64,000 bases of DNA. Origin: Bacillus testis (GTDB lineage Bacteria; Bacillota; Bacilli; Bacillales; DSM-1321). Positions 9,015-18,844 of the stretch are shown in pieces. Where the stretch lies: the NCBI RefSeq assembly GCF_001243895.1, contig NZ_LN851186.1:2454162-2518161 (forward strand). Reading direction: 5' to 3'. The notes beneath the pieces were generated by a model, which was not told the origin of the DNA, searched no databases, and was given only the letters and a program-made list of their open reading frames with translations. The stretch's first letter is position 1, and each line of letters starts with the position of its first letter. A program made the position numbers and the translations under genes.

Positions 9015-10325
9015 TTATTTTCTTTTTCTTGCATAGATTTTAATCGGTGTACCTTCGAAATCAAAGGCGTCACGGATTCGGTTTTCAAGAAATCTCGAAT
9101 ATGAGAAATGCAGCAGTTCTGGATCATTCACAAAGACAACAAAGGTCGGCGGCTTAACCGCCACTTGCGTCGTATAATAAATTTTCAGGCGCTGGCCTTT
9201 ATGGGTCGGCGTTGGATTCATAGCGACAGCATCCATGATGACTTCATTCAGGATATTAGTCTGTACCCGCAATGCATGGTTTTCACTCACCCGATCGATG
9301 ACAGGCACCAACGTATGAATCCGTTTTTTTGTTTTGGCCGACAAGAAAATAATCGGCGCATAATCAAGGAAAAGGAAATGATCGCGAATTTGCTGTTCAA
9401 AATCCTTCATGGTCTTTTCATCTTTTTCGATCGCATCCCATTTATTCACGACAATAATGATCGCACGCCCAGCTTCATGAGCATAACCTGCGATTTTCTT
9501 ATCCTGCTCGCGGATTCCTTCCTCCGCGTTCAGGACAACGAGCACCACATCGGAACGCTCGATCGCACGCAATGCACGAAGAACGCTGTATTTTTCTGTG
9601 CTTTCGTATACCTTGCCCTTTTTGCGCATCCCGGCGGTATCGATAATGACATATTCTTTGCCATTGTACTTATAAGGGGAATCGATCGCATCCCGGGTTG
9701 TGCCTTCAATATCGCTGACGATTACACGTTCCTCGCCAAGCAAGGCATTAACAAGTGAAGATTTCCCTACATTCGGACGCCCGATCAAAGAAAACTTAAT
9801 GACACCTTCGTCATAATCTTGGCCGCCCTGTGAAGGGAAATGCTTGGCTGCTTCATCCAACAAATCCCCAAGGCCTAGGCCATGCGTTCCGGAAATCGGG
9901 AAAGGCTCGCCAAAACCAAGGGCATAAAAATCGTAAATTTGGTCGCGCATTTCAGGGTTATCGACTTTATTTACCGCCAGCACGACCGGCTTTTTCGAAC
10001 GGTAAAGGATTTTTGCCACTTCTTCATCAGCAGCGGTAACCCCTTCACGGCCGTTCGTCATAAAAATAATGACGTCCGCTTCGTCAATGGCGATTTCCGC
10101 TTGTTGGCGGATTTGCTCAAGGAACGGCTCGTCCCCTAAATCAATTCCACCGGTATCAATTATATTAAAATCATGATTAAGCCATTCACCGGAACTGTAG
10201 ATCCGGTCTCTGGTCACTCCTGGTATGTCTTCCACAATCGATACTCTTTCTCCTACAATCCGATTGAAGATTGTTGATTTACCAACGTTAGGTCTACCCA
10301 CTATGGCAACTACAGGTTTTGGCAT
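9015..10325 (-). CDS. der: Ribosome biogenesis GTPase Der
   Basis: Essential tandem-domain GTPase for 50S subunit assembly. 436 residues. G-domain 1 has [11 protein letters not shown] (near residue 9) and DTGG; G-domain 2 has [11 protein letters not shown] (near 183) and DTAG. NKVD and NKWD specificity motifs are present, and a KH-like C-terminal domain ends in a basic tail. The ATG at 10325 follows AAAGGATG and matches the family start ([10 protein letters not shown]). Confidence 0.97.
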   Translation of the reverse strand: MPKPVVAIVGRPNVGKSTIFNRIVGERVSIVEDIPGVTRDRIYSSGEWLNHDFNIIDTGGIDLGDEPFLEQIRQQAEIAIDEADVIIFMTNGREGVTAADEEVAKILYRSKKPVVLAVNKVDNPEMRDQIYDFYALGFGEPFPISGTHGLGLGDLLDEAAKHFPSQGGQDYDEGVIKFSLIGRPNVGKSSLVNALLGEERVIVSDIEGTTRDAIDSPYKYNGKEYVIIDTAGMRKKGKVYESTEKYSVLRALRAIERSDVVLVVLNAEEGIREQDKKIAGYAHEAGRAIIIVVNKWDAIEKDEKTMKDFEQQIRDHFLFLDYAPIIFLSAKTKKRIHTLVPVIDRVSENHALRVQTNILNEVIMDAVAMNPTPTHKGQRLKIYYTTQVAVKPPTFVVFVNDPELLHFSYSRFLENRIRDAFDFEGTPIKIYARKRK

Positions 10326-10440
10326 GATCATCATCCTTTCATTTATCATCTATGGACACTTTATTTTTTTGGAAGGAAATGATTATTAGTTCAGTGCTTC
10401 TGACACATTTCTTATTTTCATTTAACTTCTCGCCCTGCAA

Positions 10441-10468
10441 AACAACCCTTCTTAAAATAAGAAGGGTG
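10441..10468 (-). terminator. Terminator of the yphA-YIEGIA-capping operon
   Basis: ACCCTTCTTA/TAAGAAGGGT stem followed by TGTTTTG on the minus strand, 62 nt beyond the capping-subunit stop. Confidence 0.75.
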
Positions 10469-10529
10469 CAACTATCCTATAGTACCAAATTTTTTTGTTT
10501 CCAACAATAACATCCATACCGGCGGATGC

Positions 10530-10715
10530 CTAATGTTTCACAATTATGTACACATCGTCCGATAATTTATGTGCGATTCCGTCGAGAATCGCTTCGAGGT
10601 TAACGGCGAAAGTATCCATTTCTTCTATTGTATCACAATAGAAGAGTGCCGGGGCGATAGGAACTTTTTGTTTGGCAGTAGTGACGGCTGCCAGAATATA
10701 TTTTTCTAACACCAT
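10530..10715 (-). CDS. Capping complex subunit for YIEGIA
   Basis: 61-residue soluble protein with no membrane helix. Its start codon overlaps the stop of the YIEGIA gene (TAATG), so the two are translationally coupled. Small proteins in this position in spore formers carry the name 'capping complex subunit for YIEGIA' in public annotation. The biochemical role is unknown. Confidence 0.75.
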   Translation of the reverse strand: MVLEKYILAAVTTAKQKVPIAPALFYCDTIEEMDTFAVNLEAILDGIAHKLSDDVYIIVKH

Positions 10716-11605
10716 TAGAGCAACCCTTCCTTTTCTTTATCGATTTTGCTCGGCAGGCGGATGGCATTTTCCAAAGTTGGCACATTTCCGATCACTTTGA
10801 TCGCCTTCTGAATATTTCTCTCCTGCGGAATAATGAAGACTCCCACTCGGCCATCGTCCAAGTCCCTTTTCGCAAGGGGAACGAGCGCAGGTGTGCCCGA
10901 ATCTCTGTATACACCAAGAGCAACCGAGCAATCATGGAGAATCGCCTGCCGCTGCCCAAGATTGGAGATTGTTGTCCGGACATTGAAGTTCTTCGGCTTA
11001 AGGATAAAACCTAGGCCGTGGCGGAGGATCTCTTCCTGCCTTTCCGGAATACCGATATTCATAATATAAATATTGTCGATATATAAGCCCGCTCCATCGA
11101 AGCGCAGTTCACAGTATTCGATATCGACCAGGTCCCTTAATGTCGAGCCGGACATCAGCATTTTGGAAATGATTATGCAGGCGACCATGGCGGCAAGGGC
11201 AACCCAAACATTGAAAAAAATATAAGCAGCAGTCACCAGTATAGATGTAAAGATGACGAGATAATTGCGTCCTTCAAACGCAATGGCAATACCTTCGATA
11301 TACGTATTGCCCCTTTTGACAAGTTCATATTCGTCAAGGCCAGTGAGCGTGTTTCTTTCCATATTGCGAACCTCGCGGAACTGGGAAGCGGCAACCGTCA
11401 GGAAGGTGATAGCCGTGTATTCCTCCAATAAGAGGGCGGGCACAACAATACTACCCAAACCAGCGGCAATCACCCCTAACGCCAAGTGGATGATTTTGCC
11501 GTGCAGATAGGTGGGATACTGGCGGTAATCGCTTTTTAACATGAATAAACGGGTTATAATGCCGGCTAGCGCGCCAACAACAATGGGCCAAAAATATGCA
11601 TGCAT
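10715..11605 (-). CDS. yphB: YIEGIA family membrane protein
   Basis: 296-residue protein that contains the family-defining motif YIEGIA (in GNTYIEGIAIAF, near residue 105). Predicted helices lie near residues 5-20, 42-75 and 115-145, and the C-terminal half is soluble. The ATG has GAGGT upstream and lies 4 nt after the yphA stop. Restriction to endospore formers suggests a sporulation role; the molecular function is not established. Confidence 0.88.
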   Translation of the reverse strand: MHAYFWPIVVGALAGIITRLFMLKSDYRQYPTYLHGKIIHLALGVIAAGLGSIVVPALLLEEYTAITFLTVAASQFREVRNMERNTLTGLDEYELVKRGNTYIEGIAIAFEGRNYLVIFTSILVTAAYIFFNVWVALAAMVACIIISKMLMSGSTLRDLVDIEYCELRFDGAGLYIDNIYIMNIGIPERQEEILRHGLGFILKPKNFNVRTTISNLGQRQAILHDCSVALGVYRDSGTPALVPLAKRDLDDGRVGVFIIPQERNIQKAIKVIGNVPTLENAIRLPSKIDKEKEGLL

Positions 11606-11609
11606 CTGG

Positions 11610-12206
11610 TCATACCTCTTTCTTATGCTGAATTAATTTACTAGAGTTCATCAAACGGAATGCTGATAATTGGCATAGCGCAAACACAAGATAGCAGAGC
11701 GTCACACTTGCCGCTCGGTCCAGCCATGACAGCGAGAAAACCGGATATATAATGCCGAAACGCCCATATAGAAGCAAAAATAGTACCTCATGTACAATCA
11801 TCCCCATCATAAGGGCTAGCATACGCTGTTTGCTGTCTTTTAACATGATTATGCTGATCAGCACCATGGGTACCGCAATTGACCAGTCAGGCATCCATAG
11901 AAATGTGATGGGTTCCATCATACGGAATAATTCATAGCTGCCTAAGCAGAGTGCAATCGTAATGGAAGCCATAATCTGCATGTTCATTGCTTTGAACCGT
12001 AAAACAGACATATAAAAGCAGAGCACCAGAACGACATAAAGCGCTGCTGCGTTTACAGTCAGGCGATCATCGCCCAACGTGAATTGAGAGAGGAACAAGA
12101 GACATAATAAATGTATGCTGAAGGAGGATGGAACTTTAGTGTGGAAGAAAAAAACGAATAAAATGAGCAACAGCCAGCAACTCCATACAAATATCAAACC
12201 TTCCAT
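11610..12206 (-). CDS. yphA: YphA-like polytopic membrane protein
   Basis: 198 residues, almost entirely hydrophobic, with about six predicted membrane segments and a basic tail. AAAGGAG precedes the ATG. First gene of the yphA-YIEGIA-capping operon, which matches gene order in B. subtilis. No catalytic motif is visible and the function is unknown. Confidence 0.8.
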   Translation of the reverse strand: MEGLIFVWSCWLLLILFVFFFHTKVPSSFSIHLLCLLFLSQFTLGDDRLTVNAAALYVVLVLCFYMSVLRFKAMNMQIMASITIALCLGSYELFRMMEPITFLWMPDWSIAVPMVLISIIMLKDSKQRMLALMMGMIVHEVLFLLLYGRFGIIYPVFSLSWLDRAASVTLCYLVFALCQLSAFRLMNSSKLIQHKKEV

Positions 12207-12317
12207 ACAAACACTCCTTTCAGATTCAGTATGGTCAGCTTTCCGGCTGATAAAACCGGAAGGCGCATAATATTTTCAGGCAAGCTACCATGACATTTAA
12301 CGTAGGAGGTGCAGCTT

Positions 12318-12455
12318 ATGGGAAAAGATCGCCAGGAGAAAAAGCTGAAGCAAAGCAAAAGAGTCGAGTCAGACCGTGACCAGTCTTTGCACCACGATGG
12401 AGCTACTGTCCTTGATACACCAGCAGAAGCAAGGAAAATCAATCAACATAATTAA
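12318..12455 (+). CDS. ypzI: YpzI family small protein
   Basis: 45-codon plus-strand gene beginning MGKDRQEKKLKQSKRVESDR, very hydrophilic and highly charged. A strong TAGGAGGTG site lies 6 nt before the ATG, and a hairpin follows the stop. The N-terminus matches the YpzI family of spore formers. It stands alone on the plus strand between minus-strand genes and is short enough to be missed by length cut-offs. Function unknown. Confidence 0.88.
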   Translation: MGKDRQEKKLKQSKRVESDRDQSLHHDGATVLDTPAEARKINQHN

Positions 12456-12488
12456 GCCGGAAAGCCCCCAAGGCAGGGGGCCTTCTCT
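12456..12488 (+). terminator. Terminator of ypzI
   Basis: GCCCCC/GGGGGC stem right after the stop, followed by the T-rich CTTCTCTGTTTCTT. Confidence 0.55.
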
Positions 12489-12566
12489 GTTTCTTAGTAT
12501 AGTTTATAGATTGATTTAATGATTCAGGAAGCATCCTTCTTCCTCGCCATAAAACGTGGAAGCAGC

Positions 12567-12597
12567 AAAAAGACGGCCCCTGGCTACAGGGACCGCC
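12567..12597 (-). terminator. Terminator of fni
   Basis: Minus-strand GGCGGTCCCTG pairs (with G-T pairs) with CAGGGGCCGTC, followed by TTTTT. Confidence 0.75.
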
Positions 12598-12604
12598 TTT
12601 CCTA

Positions 12605-13681
12605 TTAATCATTCTTTTGTATTCCCGCCATTGGTGCCTGCCCGTGCAAGCCCGAAAAGCCCATCTGCCTTTGTGACAGCCAATGATAGGTCGGGCCGGA
12701 AATCACAAGCTTAGCGTCGGGAAAATCCACCAATGTCTTTATTCCCAAAGCAGTCATGATCATCATCAAATCTTCATGCAAAAAATGGATTTCTTCAATA
12801 AGCGATTCCAGGCCGTTATCTTTATAGACTTTTAACAAACGGCCTGCCATGCCGACTCCTTTGGCTCCAAGCGCAAGACATTTTGCAGCATCCAAAGCAT
12901 GCTGAATGCCGCCAGAAGCCAGGACAGTCATTCCCTGCACGCTCGCTGCCTCCCGGACGGATACAGCGGTAGGAATGCCCCAATTATTGAAATAAGAAAG
13001 CATCCGGCTTCTCCGGTGGTTCTCGATGGCCGCAAAATTGGTGCCGCCGAATCCACCCACATCCACATATCTAACGCCTATTCCAGACAATGTTTCGACC
13101 GTTTCTTTGCTCATGCCAAAGCCAACTTCCTTCACAATAATTGGCACATCGATTTTTTCATTGATTGCTTCTATATTGTGCAGGATAGCCGTGAAATCTC
13201 TGTCCCCCTCAGGCATGACAAGCTCCTGAATAACATTCAGATGGATTTGCAAAGCATCCGCTTCCAATAGGTCAACTGCTTGTCTCGCTTGGTCAACGGT
13301 TGCTTCCCCGCCGATATTTCCGATGATGATTCCCTTGGGGTTCTCTTTTCGGACAATTTTATAGGTAGCGGCCTGCGTTTTATCCTTTAATGCGGCCATC
13401 TGGGAACCGACTGACATGGCGATCCCTGTCTCTCGCGCGGCGATTGCCATATCACGGTTGATGTTTTCTGTCTCTTGGCCGCCCCCGCCCGTCATGGCAT
13501 TTATAAAAAAGGGTGAACTTAAAGTAAGTTCACCCAATTTTACAGAAAGGCTAGCTTCATCAAGAGACATTTGCGGTAAGCTCATATGAACAAAAGAGAT
13601 ATCATCCAACCCTGTCAACCTACTTTGGCCGGTTTTAAGGGCGTATTCAATATGCTCTAACTTACGTTGTGTTCTTGACAA
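12605..13681 (-). CDS. fni: Type 2 isopentenyl-diphosphate delta-isomerase
   Basis: FMN- and NADPH-dependent isomerase that interconverts isopentenyl and dimethylallyl diphosphates; it feeds the polyprenyl synthesis that HepS/HepT also use. 358 residues in a TIM-barrel. Family motifs: ITGMTGG-like [25 protein letters not shown] and ASGGIQ. No ATG is available at the N-terminus; the TTG at 13681 has GGTGAT 6 nt upstream and gives the usual start. It is 14 nt downstream of ypfD. Confidence 0.95.
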   Translation of the reverse strand: MSRTQRKLEHIEYALKTGQSRLTGLDDISFVHMSLPQMSLDEASLSVKLGELTLSSPFFINAMTGGGGQETENINRDMAIAARETGIAMSVGSQMAALKDKTQAATYKIVRKENPKGIIIGNIGGEATVDQARQAVDLLEADALQIHLNVIQELVMPEGDRDFTAILHNIEAINEKIDVPIIVKEVGFGMSKETVETLSGIGVRYVDVGGFGGTNFAAIENHRRSRMLSYFNNWGIPTAVSVREAASVQGMTVLASGGIQHALDAAKCLALGAKGVGMAGRLLKVYKDNGLESLIEEIHFLHEDLMMIMTALGIKTLVDFPDAKLVISGPTYHWLSQRQMGFSGLHGQAPMAGIQKND

Positions 13682-13695
13682 ATTTTATCACCATT

Positions 13696-14826
13696 TTAAT
13701 CTCTTAATTTTTTTAACTGATCACCGATTACATCGCTGAAAGAAAAGCCTGTTGTTTCTTCCGGAAGTTCGTAATCATGGTCTTGCGGCTCTTTTTCTTG
13801 AAGATCTTTAATGCTCAAGGACAGGCGCTCTTCATCTTCATTGACGTCAAGCACTTTTACTTTCACCTTCTCGCCTTCAGAAAGCACTTCATGCGGAGTG
13901 CCAATATGTTTGTGGGAAATTTGGGAAATGTGTACCAATCCTTCCACGCCAGGGAAGATTTCCACAAACGCACCGAAGGAAACTAAGCGGCGTACAATCC
14001 CTTCCTGAACAGAGCCTTTTGGTGCTTTTTCGCTGATGTTTTCCCAAGGTCCAGGCAATGTTTCCTTGATGGAAAGTGAAATGCGCTCATTGTCGCGATC
14101 CACGGAAAGAACCTTCACTTGCACTTCTTGGCCTTCGCTGACAACATCGGACGGCTTTTCTACATGCTCATGCGATAATTGCGATACATGGACAAGGCCG
14201 TCGATGCCTCCGATATCAACAAAAGCACCGAAATCAGTCAATCGTTGGACAGTCCCTTTAAGCACTTGGCCCGCTTCGATTTCTTCCAGGCGGCTTTGTT
14301 TAGTCTTATTCTTTTCGTCTTGTACCACTGCACGGTGGGAAAGGATCAGGCGGTTATTTTCCTGATCGATTTCAACGATCTTAAAGCTGAGGGTTTTCCC
14401 TTTATAGTCAGAAAAGTCCTCTACATAATAATCTTCCACTAATGAAGCAGGAACGAAACCGCGAACGCCCAAGTCAACAACAAGGCCGCCCTTTACGACA
14501 TCCTTAATCTCAGTTTCAATGATTTCTCCGTCTTCAAATTGTTTATATAATCTTTCCCATGCTTTATGGGCTTCCACCTTACGTTTAGATAGGATCAAGC
14601 TTTCTTCTTCCACCTTTGTCACTTCAAGCTCCAACTCTTCGCCTTCAGAAATGACATCAGATGCTTTCTCAACATGCAAGCTGCTTAATTCACTGATCGG
14701 AATAATACCGTCAATTTTACTATCGGCTACATCAACATACACCTGTTTGTCTTCTACCTTAGTAACGGTACCTGTTACATGATCGCCAACTTTATAATCT
14801 TTTACTTCATATTGTTCTTCATTCAT
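13696..14826 (-). CDS. ypfD: S1-domain protein, YpfD (RpsA homologue)
   Basis: 376 residues with four S1 RNA-binding repeats (about residues 14-85, 100-170, 185-255 and 270-345). The last two each contain a GAFV(D/E)I ... GLVH(V/I)SQ(L/I)S block. It resembles ribosomal protein S1 but is shorter than the six-repeat E. coli form, as usual in Bacillus, where it is not essential. The acidic C-terminal tail lacks S1 features. The ATG follows AAGGAGGAG. Confidence 0.94.
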   Translation of the reverse strand: MNEEQYEVKDYKVGDHVTGTVTKVEDKQVYVDVADSKIDGIIPISELSSLHVEKASDVISEGEELELEVTKVEEESLILSKRKVEAHKAWERLYKQFEDGEIIETEIKDVVKGGLVVDLGVRGFVPASLVEDYYVEDFSDYKGKTLSFKIVEIDQENNRLILSHRAVVQDEKNKTKQSRLEEIEAGQVLKGTVQRLTDFGAFVDIGGIDGLVHVSQLSHEHVEKPSDVVSEGQEVQVKVLSVDRDNERISLSIKETLPGPWENISEKAPKGSVQEGIVRRLVSFGAFVEIFPGVEGLVHISQISHKHIGTPHEVLSEGEKVKVKVLDVNEDEERLSLSIKDLQEKEPQDHDYELPEETTGFSFSDVIGDQLKKLRD

Positions 14827-15032
14827 ATGTACTCCTCCTTACCCATGACTGCTGAAAGGTTTAATATATACTATTAACCATGCTATATCCTATTATTGCT
14901 AGGTTCAAACATAAAATGCGCAATTATTAATAGCAACCACAACATTATTCCGTAGCGGTCATAATTTGTTAGGAATAAATATCCTTATAAATAAAATTCT
15001 TATAATTTACTCTTTTTGTCAAGAGAAACGGC

Positions 15033-15620
15033 TTATTTATTCTCCCTAATTAGCGTGGCAATATGTTCCATTATGATTTCTGTTGCCTGCTCTGCGTGCA
15101 TTTTTACGCCTTCTTCCTTATATTTGGAAAAATCGATTGGCTCGCCATAGACAATCTTCAATCTTCTGAAAGCCTTATAAGGGCCGATTACCGCACATGG
15201 CACAACCGCCGCGTCCGTCCGCAGAGCAAAGAAGCCTGCACCAGCCAGCCCTTTTCCTAGTTCGCCGGTCTTGGAACGGGTACCCTCAGGGAACAGCCCC
15301 ACAACTTTCCCATCCTTGAGCAACTTGAGCGCCGTACGCAACGCCTCCCGGTCGCTCATCCCTCTTTTAACCGGAAAAGCATTGATATGTGGCATCAATT
15401 TTTTGAGGACCGGTACGGAAAACAGTTCCTCTTTCGCCATGAAGTGGACCGGACGGGGAACATTGGCCCCGACTACCGGCGGATCCAGATTGTCGATGTG
15501 ATTGGAACAGAGAAGAACTCCCCCTTCTTTCGGAAAATTCTCCCGGCCGATCACCTCAAAGCGATAAATTGGCTTCAACACAGCATAGACGACATTTTTG
15601 GCAAAATTATAAAAGGTCAT
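15033..15620 (-). CDS. plsC: 1-acyl-sn-glycerol-3-phosphate acyltransferase
   Basis: Membrane-associated enzyme that acylates lysophosphatidic acid to phosphatidic acid. 195 residues. The acyltransferase motifs SNHIDNLD (HX4D), GLFPEGTRS and the late VPCAVIGP block are all present. Its start is 1 nt after the cmk stop, so the two are coupled. The symbol is by family; Bacillus genomes carry more than one such gene. Confidence 0.92.
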   Translation of the reverse strand: MTFYNFAKNVVYAVLKPIYRFEVIGRENFPKEGGVLLCSNHIDNLDPPVVGANVPRPVHFMAKEELFSVPVLKKLMPHINAFPVKRGMSDREALRTALKLLKDGKVVGLFPEGTRSKTGELGKGLAGAGFFALRTDAAVVPCAVIGPYKAFRRLKIVYGEPIDFSKYKEEGVKMHAEQATEIIMEHIATLIRENK

Positions 15621-15621
15621 A

Positions 15622-16296
15622 TCACAAGGCCCTTTCCTTAATAAGAGATATGATGCGCTTTGCTGTTTCGTCTATGCTTAAAGAAGTCGTATCAATTTCG
15701 ATGGCGTCATCCGCTTTGCGCAATGGAGAGACTTCCCGCTCAGAATCATATTTATCGCGGGCTGCGATTTCGGATTTAAGCGTCTCAAGGTCGGACGGGA
15801 ATCCTTTCGCCTGATTTTCCGCATGGCGGCGTTTTGCGCGCTCATCGACGGACGCAATGAGAAATACCTTGAGCTCCGCGTTCGGCAATACATGCGTACC
15901 GATGTCGCGGCCATCCATGACGATTCCGCCTTTTTCAGCCATTGCTTGCTGTTTCAGCACCATTTCTCGGCGCACTGAAGCATGCTTGGACACGGCGGAT
16001 ACGTTGCTTGTCACTTCCGCCATACGTATTTCCTTGGACACATCTTTGCCGTCAAGGAATACCATTTGGCCTTGGATACCCGGTTCCAGCACGATTTCGC
16101 TATTAAGCAGGCAATGGTATAGCGCTTCTTCATCCTCCACATCCACTGATTGTTTTAAAGCTTTTAATGTTAGTGCCCGGTACATAGCACCCGTATCTAC
16201 GTAAACGTATGAAAAATGTTCTGCCACAATTTTGGCCACTGTACTTTTCCCGGCTGCGGCAGGTCCATCGATTGCGATTGAAATGTTTTTTCCCAT
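15622..16296 (-). CDS. cmk: Cytidylate kinase
   Basis: Phosphorylates CMP and dCMP to the diphosphates. 224 residues. The P-loop GPAAAGKST is near residue 11 and [11 protein letters not shown] near residue 100. The ATG at 16296 is fixed by a perfect AGGAGGAAAT ribosome site; the 13 upstream codons are rejected. It forms a tight pair with plsC. Confidence 0.96.
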   Translation of the reverse strand: MGKNISIAIDGPAAAGKSTVAKIVAEHFSYVYVDTGAMYRALTLKALKQSVDVEDEEALYHCLLNSEIVLEPGIQGQMVFLDGKDVSKEIRMAEVTSNVSAVSKHASVRREMVLKQQAMAEKGGIVMDGRDIGTHVLPNAELKVFLIASVDERAKRRHAENQAKGFPSDLETLKSEIAARDKYDSEREVSPLRKADDAIEIDTTSLSIDETAKRIISLIKERAL

Positions 16297-16443
16297 ATTT
16301 CCTCCTGTAACTGTTACACCATAAATAAAATTCACCCTTTATTCTATCATAAATAAACAGTGTGCACAGGTCGTTTACAGCACTTATGCTATTTTCCCGC
16401 AGCCAGGGGGCTCTAAGAAAAAAACGGAGCCATAAAGTTGAAG

Positions 16444-16647
16444 TTATTTCATGCCGGCGGAGGATTTCAGCTGCGCATCGAAAACCTCGGCAATTTTTTC
16501 ATAATGATCCAAGTAGACGCCTTCGTATAAGGAAAGTCTCTTCCATTCTTCGAATGTGCCGGCACGATGAAAGCCAAACTGAAAAAATACAAGGAAGGCA
16601 AATTGGATCAATATAAGCTTAATCAACCATCTTTCTATCCGTCTCAT
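16444..16647 (-). CDS. ypfB: YpfB-like small membrane protein (DUF5359)
   Basis: 67 residues with one N-terminal membrane helix (about residues 8-25) and a short charged extracytoplasmic or cytoplasmic tail. The ATG at 16647 follows AAAGGTGAC. It lies between motI and cmk, the position of ypfB in B. subtilis. No function is known. Confidence 0.75.
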   Translation of the reverse strand: MRRIERWLIKLILIQFAFLVFFQFGFHRAGTFEEWKRLSLYEGVYLDHYEKIAEVFDAQLKSSAGMK

Positions 16648-16701
16648 CTTCTTGTCACCTTTTTGGTGATTAGTTTGGTCGTTTAGACGGAATGCCATAC
16701 A

Positions 16702-17355
16702 TCAATCTCTCGTTTTCCGTTGCTCCAACTGCTTCTCGAAACAGAATCGGATTAACTGCTGGCGCTCTTTATCGGACAGGTCATGGAATTGCAGCGTCAT
16801 AATTCGGTGATTCCCCTGGGGCCGATCAATCAACCGGACCACCTGGCTTTCCACCTTCACGTAGTTTATTTCCCCTGTTCTCGCCGGGAGGGCCATCCAT
16901 ACGGAGACCATGCTATTTTCCTTCACCTGCACTTGCTTCGGCACTAGCAAAGCCGCACCGCCTGCGCTGATATCCTCTGATACCGTTGTAAAAGGGAGGA
17001 ATTCATGATTCGCGCTATGCACCGCCGCATCCACATTCGTTTCAATTCTTACATATTCCCTGCGCTGTATCTTCTGGTGCTGGTCCTCGGGAGGGCAGCT
17101 TAATTGAATCAGCGGTATAGCCGCTTTTCTTTTCCCTATTACTTCAGTCGAAAAATAATAAGCTACATCTTCCTGTCCGACATAAGTCGCCTTCAATTTA
17201 GTTCCGTCCACCAAAAAAGCGGTTTTATTCGTCTTCGTATTTAAAGGATAATCAATAAAAATGCTTCCCCTTGTCATCTCCAAGATTTTTGATTTGTACT
17301 TTTCCACTGTCCCTGCGCCTTTTTTCTCTAATACAAGGCGATCTCCGACCTTCAT
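16702..17355 (-). CDS. motI: c-di-GMP receptor PilZ protein, flagellar brake
   Basis: YpfA/DgrA-type protein of about 217 residues: an N-terminal YcgR-like domain (1-95) and a C-terminal PilZ domain. The c-di-GMP binding motif RREYVR and the matching DISAGG are intact. In B. subtilis the homologue binds c-di-GMP and brakes the flagellar motor at MotA. The frame is open 44 codons further upstream, but GGGAGATT before the ATG at 17355 and family alignment favour the shorter form (MKVGDRLVL). Confidence 0.92.
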   Translation of the reverse strand: MKVGDRLVLEKKGAGTVEKYKSKILEMTRGSIFIDYPLNTKTNKTAFLVDGTKLKATYVGQEDVAYYFSTEVIGKRKAAIPLIQLSCPPEDQHQKIQRREYVRIETNVDAAVHSANHEFLPFTTVSEDISAGGAALLVPKQVQVKENSMVSVWMALPARTGEINYVKVESQVVRLIDRPQGNHRIMTLQFHDLSDKERQQLIRFCFEKQLEQRKTRD

Positions 17356-17436
17356 TCTAATCTCCCACTCTTCCCCAATTGATATATGTAATATGGCACG
17401 CATCGTTTGCACTATCTTTATTATGACAGACAATCC

Positions 17437-17469
17437 AAAAAAGGAAAAGTATTGAAAAACACTTTTCCT
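17437..17469 (-). terminator. Terminator of sleB-ypeB
   Basis: GGAAAAGTG/TACTTTTCC stem followed by TTTTTTGG on the minus strand, 15 nt after the ypeB stop. Confidence 0.8.
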
Positions 17470-17483
17470 TTCTTGGAATTCCG

Positions 17484-18830
17484 TCATAGAGAGCTGACCG
17501 CTTCGCTTTCATTCAACTTTTCAACCAATTCCTCATCGCCATTATCTGCATTGATGAAAATCCGGTATGTTTCATTGTTCATGACTCCCAGCAGTTCATA
17601 GCACAATACTTCTTTTCCACCCGGGTCAGTGATGATTGCAAGGCGGTTTTCCATCAATTTGACTTTATTATGCAATTTCTTTTTCGCTTCTTCTAATGAA
17701 AGCTTCGGCTTATCCAATTTTCTCTCTTTATTGGTCTTCAAATAATTTTCCGCCGAATAGCCAATGAGGCCTCCGTCATCCAGTGCTATTTTGACCTTGA
17801 TGGAATCGGTATAAACACGGACACCCTTTTCAACATGCACAAAATTGAAGATCGCCACTGAATCATATTGGGAGCTTTCATACATCTCCATAGACGTGAA
17901 GTGTTGCTTATCAAGTACACTCTTCGCCTTTTTCTCAGCTTCATTCAAACTGATGTTCGCTTCCTTCACGTCACGGTTGTTCATATAAATAATCGGATAA
18001 CCGACCTTCTTTGTTAAATCGACAGTGCTTACTTGGTCTGAATTAGTGTCTTTCAGCGTTACGCTGTAAAAAGGGAAATCGGATCCCTTTCTGTTTTCAA
18101 CGACAGTTGCTTGGGCCGAAGAGCTGTTCGGAACCAGTTTTCTGGCGATTTTCACTGCTTCTTCCTTAGTGATCTCTTTGCCTTTTATTTGGCGGTATTG
18201 TTCATCCTTTTCCTTGTGGGCAACGAATGACGGGCCAAATTGCGAAGCCTCTGCATAACCGCCGACTTTCTTCTCAACCATATTGAAGCCATCTACAATC
18301 GAATTATCCTTCGGTGAGTTGCCTGTATTCATGGCCCGCTCCACATCTGTCCAGCGCAGATTATTGGCCATCACATTTGCCTGCACTTGGCGCAGATCGT
18401 TCTGGATTTCGGCTGATTGTTTATACAGTCTCTGCAACGTGCTGTACTCTTCCTCGGATAAAGGTTCTTTTTCCAGATCCCTTACCGCTGTGCGATAGCT
18501 AAAGTTGCCGATATTGTTCAGGAATTCTTCAGTCTGGTTGAATGTCATCAGTGTCAAAGGCAGCTGGCCGACATCGCTCTGCGCTTCAGAAGTGATTCTC
18601 CACACATCCGTTAAGGCGGGGGATAGCGATTTTCTTGTATTCATGGCCAGCGTAGTCCCGATCTTATCATTCAGAAGGTCCATTTGATAAGATAGGTCAT
18701 GGAAAGCCCTTTGGTAATTATTCTCTGCCTGCACCAATACTGCGTTCTTTTCTCTATGCTCTTTATAGCCGTAAAAGCCTGTTCCTGCCACGGCTATAGC
18801 CAAAAGGGCAATAATAATATTTTTAGCCAT
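17484..18830 (-). CDS. ypeB: Germination protein YpeB
   Basis: Needed to place and stabilise the cortex-lytic enzyme SleB in the spore. About 448 residues: an N-terminal membrane anchor (4-22), a coiled helical region, and C-terminal PepSY/YPEB repeats. The ATG at 18830 follows AGGAGCG. It overlaps the 3' region of sleB's downstream edge by a few bases only and is co-transcribed with it. In known systems both are made in the forespore under SigG. Confidence 0.95.
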   Translation of the reverse strand: MAKNIIIALLAIAVAGTGFYGYKEHREKNAVLVQAENNYQRAFHDLSYQMDLLNDKIGTTLAMNTRKSLSPALTDVWRITSEAQSDVGQLPLTLMTFNQTEEFLNNIGNFSYRTAVRDLEKEPLSEEEYSTLQRLYKQSAEIQNDLRQVQANVMANNLRWTDVERAMNTGNSPKDNSIVDGFNMVEKKVGGYAEASQFGPSFVAHKEKDEQYRQIKGKEITKEEAVKIARKLVPNSSSAQATVVENRKGSDFPFYSVTLKDTNSDQVSTVDLTKKVGYPIIYMNNRDVKEANISLNEAEKKAKSVLDKQHFTSMEMYESSQYDSVAIFNFVHVEKGVRVYTDSIKVKIALDDGGLIGYSAENYLKTNKERKLDKPKLSLEEAKKKLHNKVKLMENRLAIITDPGGKEVLCYELLGVMNNETYRIFINADNGDEELVEKLNESEAVSSL

Positions 18831-18844
18831 ACTTTTCGCTCCTC

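Noticed and set aside
12194..12442. 82-codon minus frame opposite ypzI
   Set aside because: It is antisense to ypzI, which has a strong ribosome site, a known family N-terminus and a terminator.
16405..16436. GGCTC/GAGCC stem after ypfB as terminator
   Set aside because: Only 5 bp with the T-run in the loop instead of after the stem.
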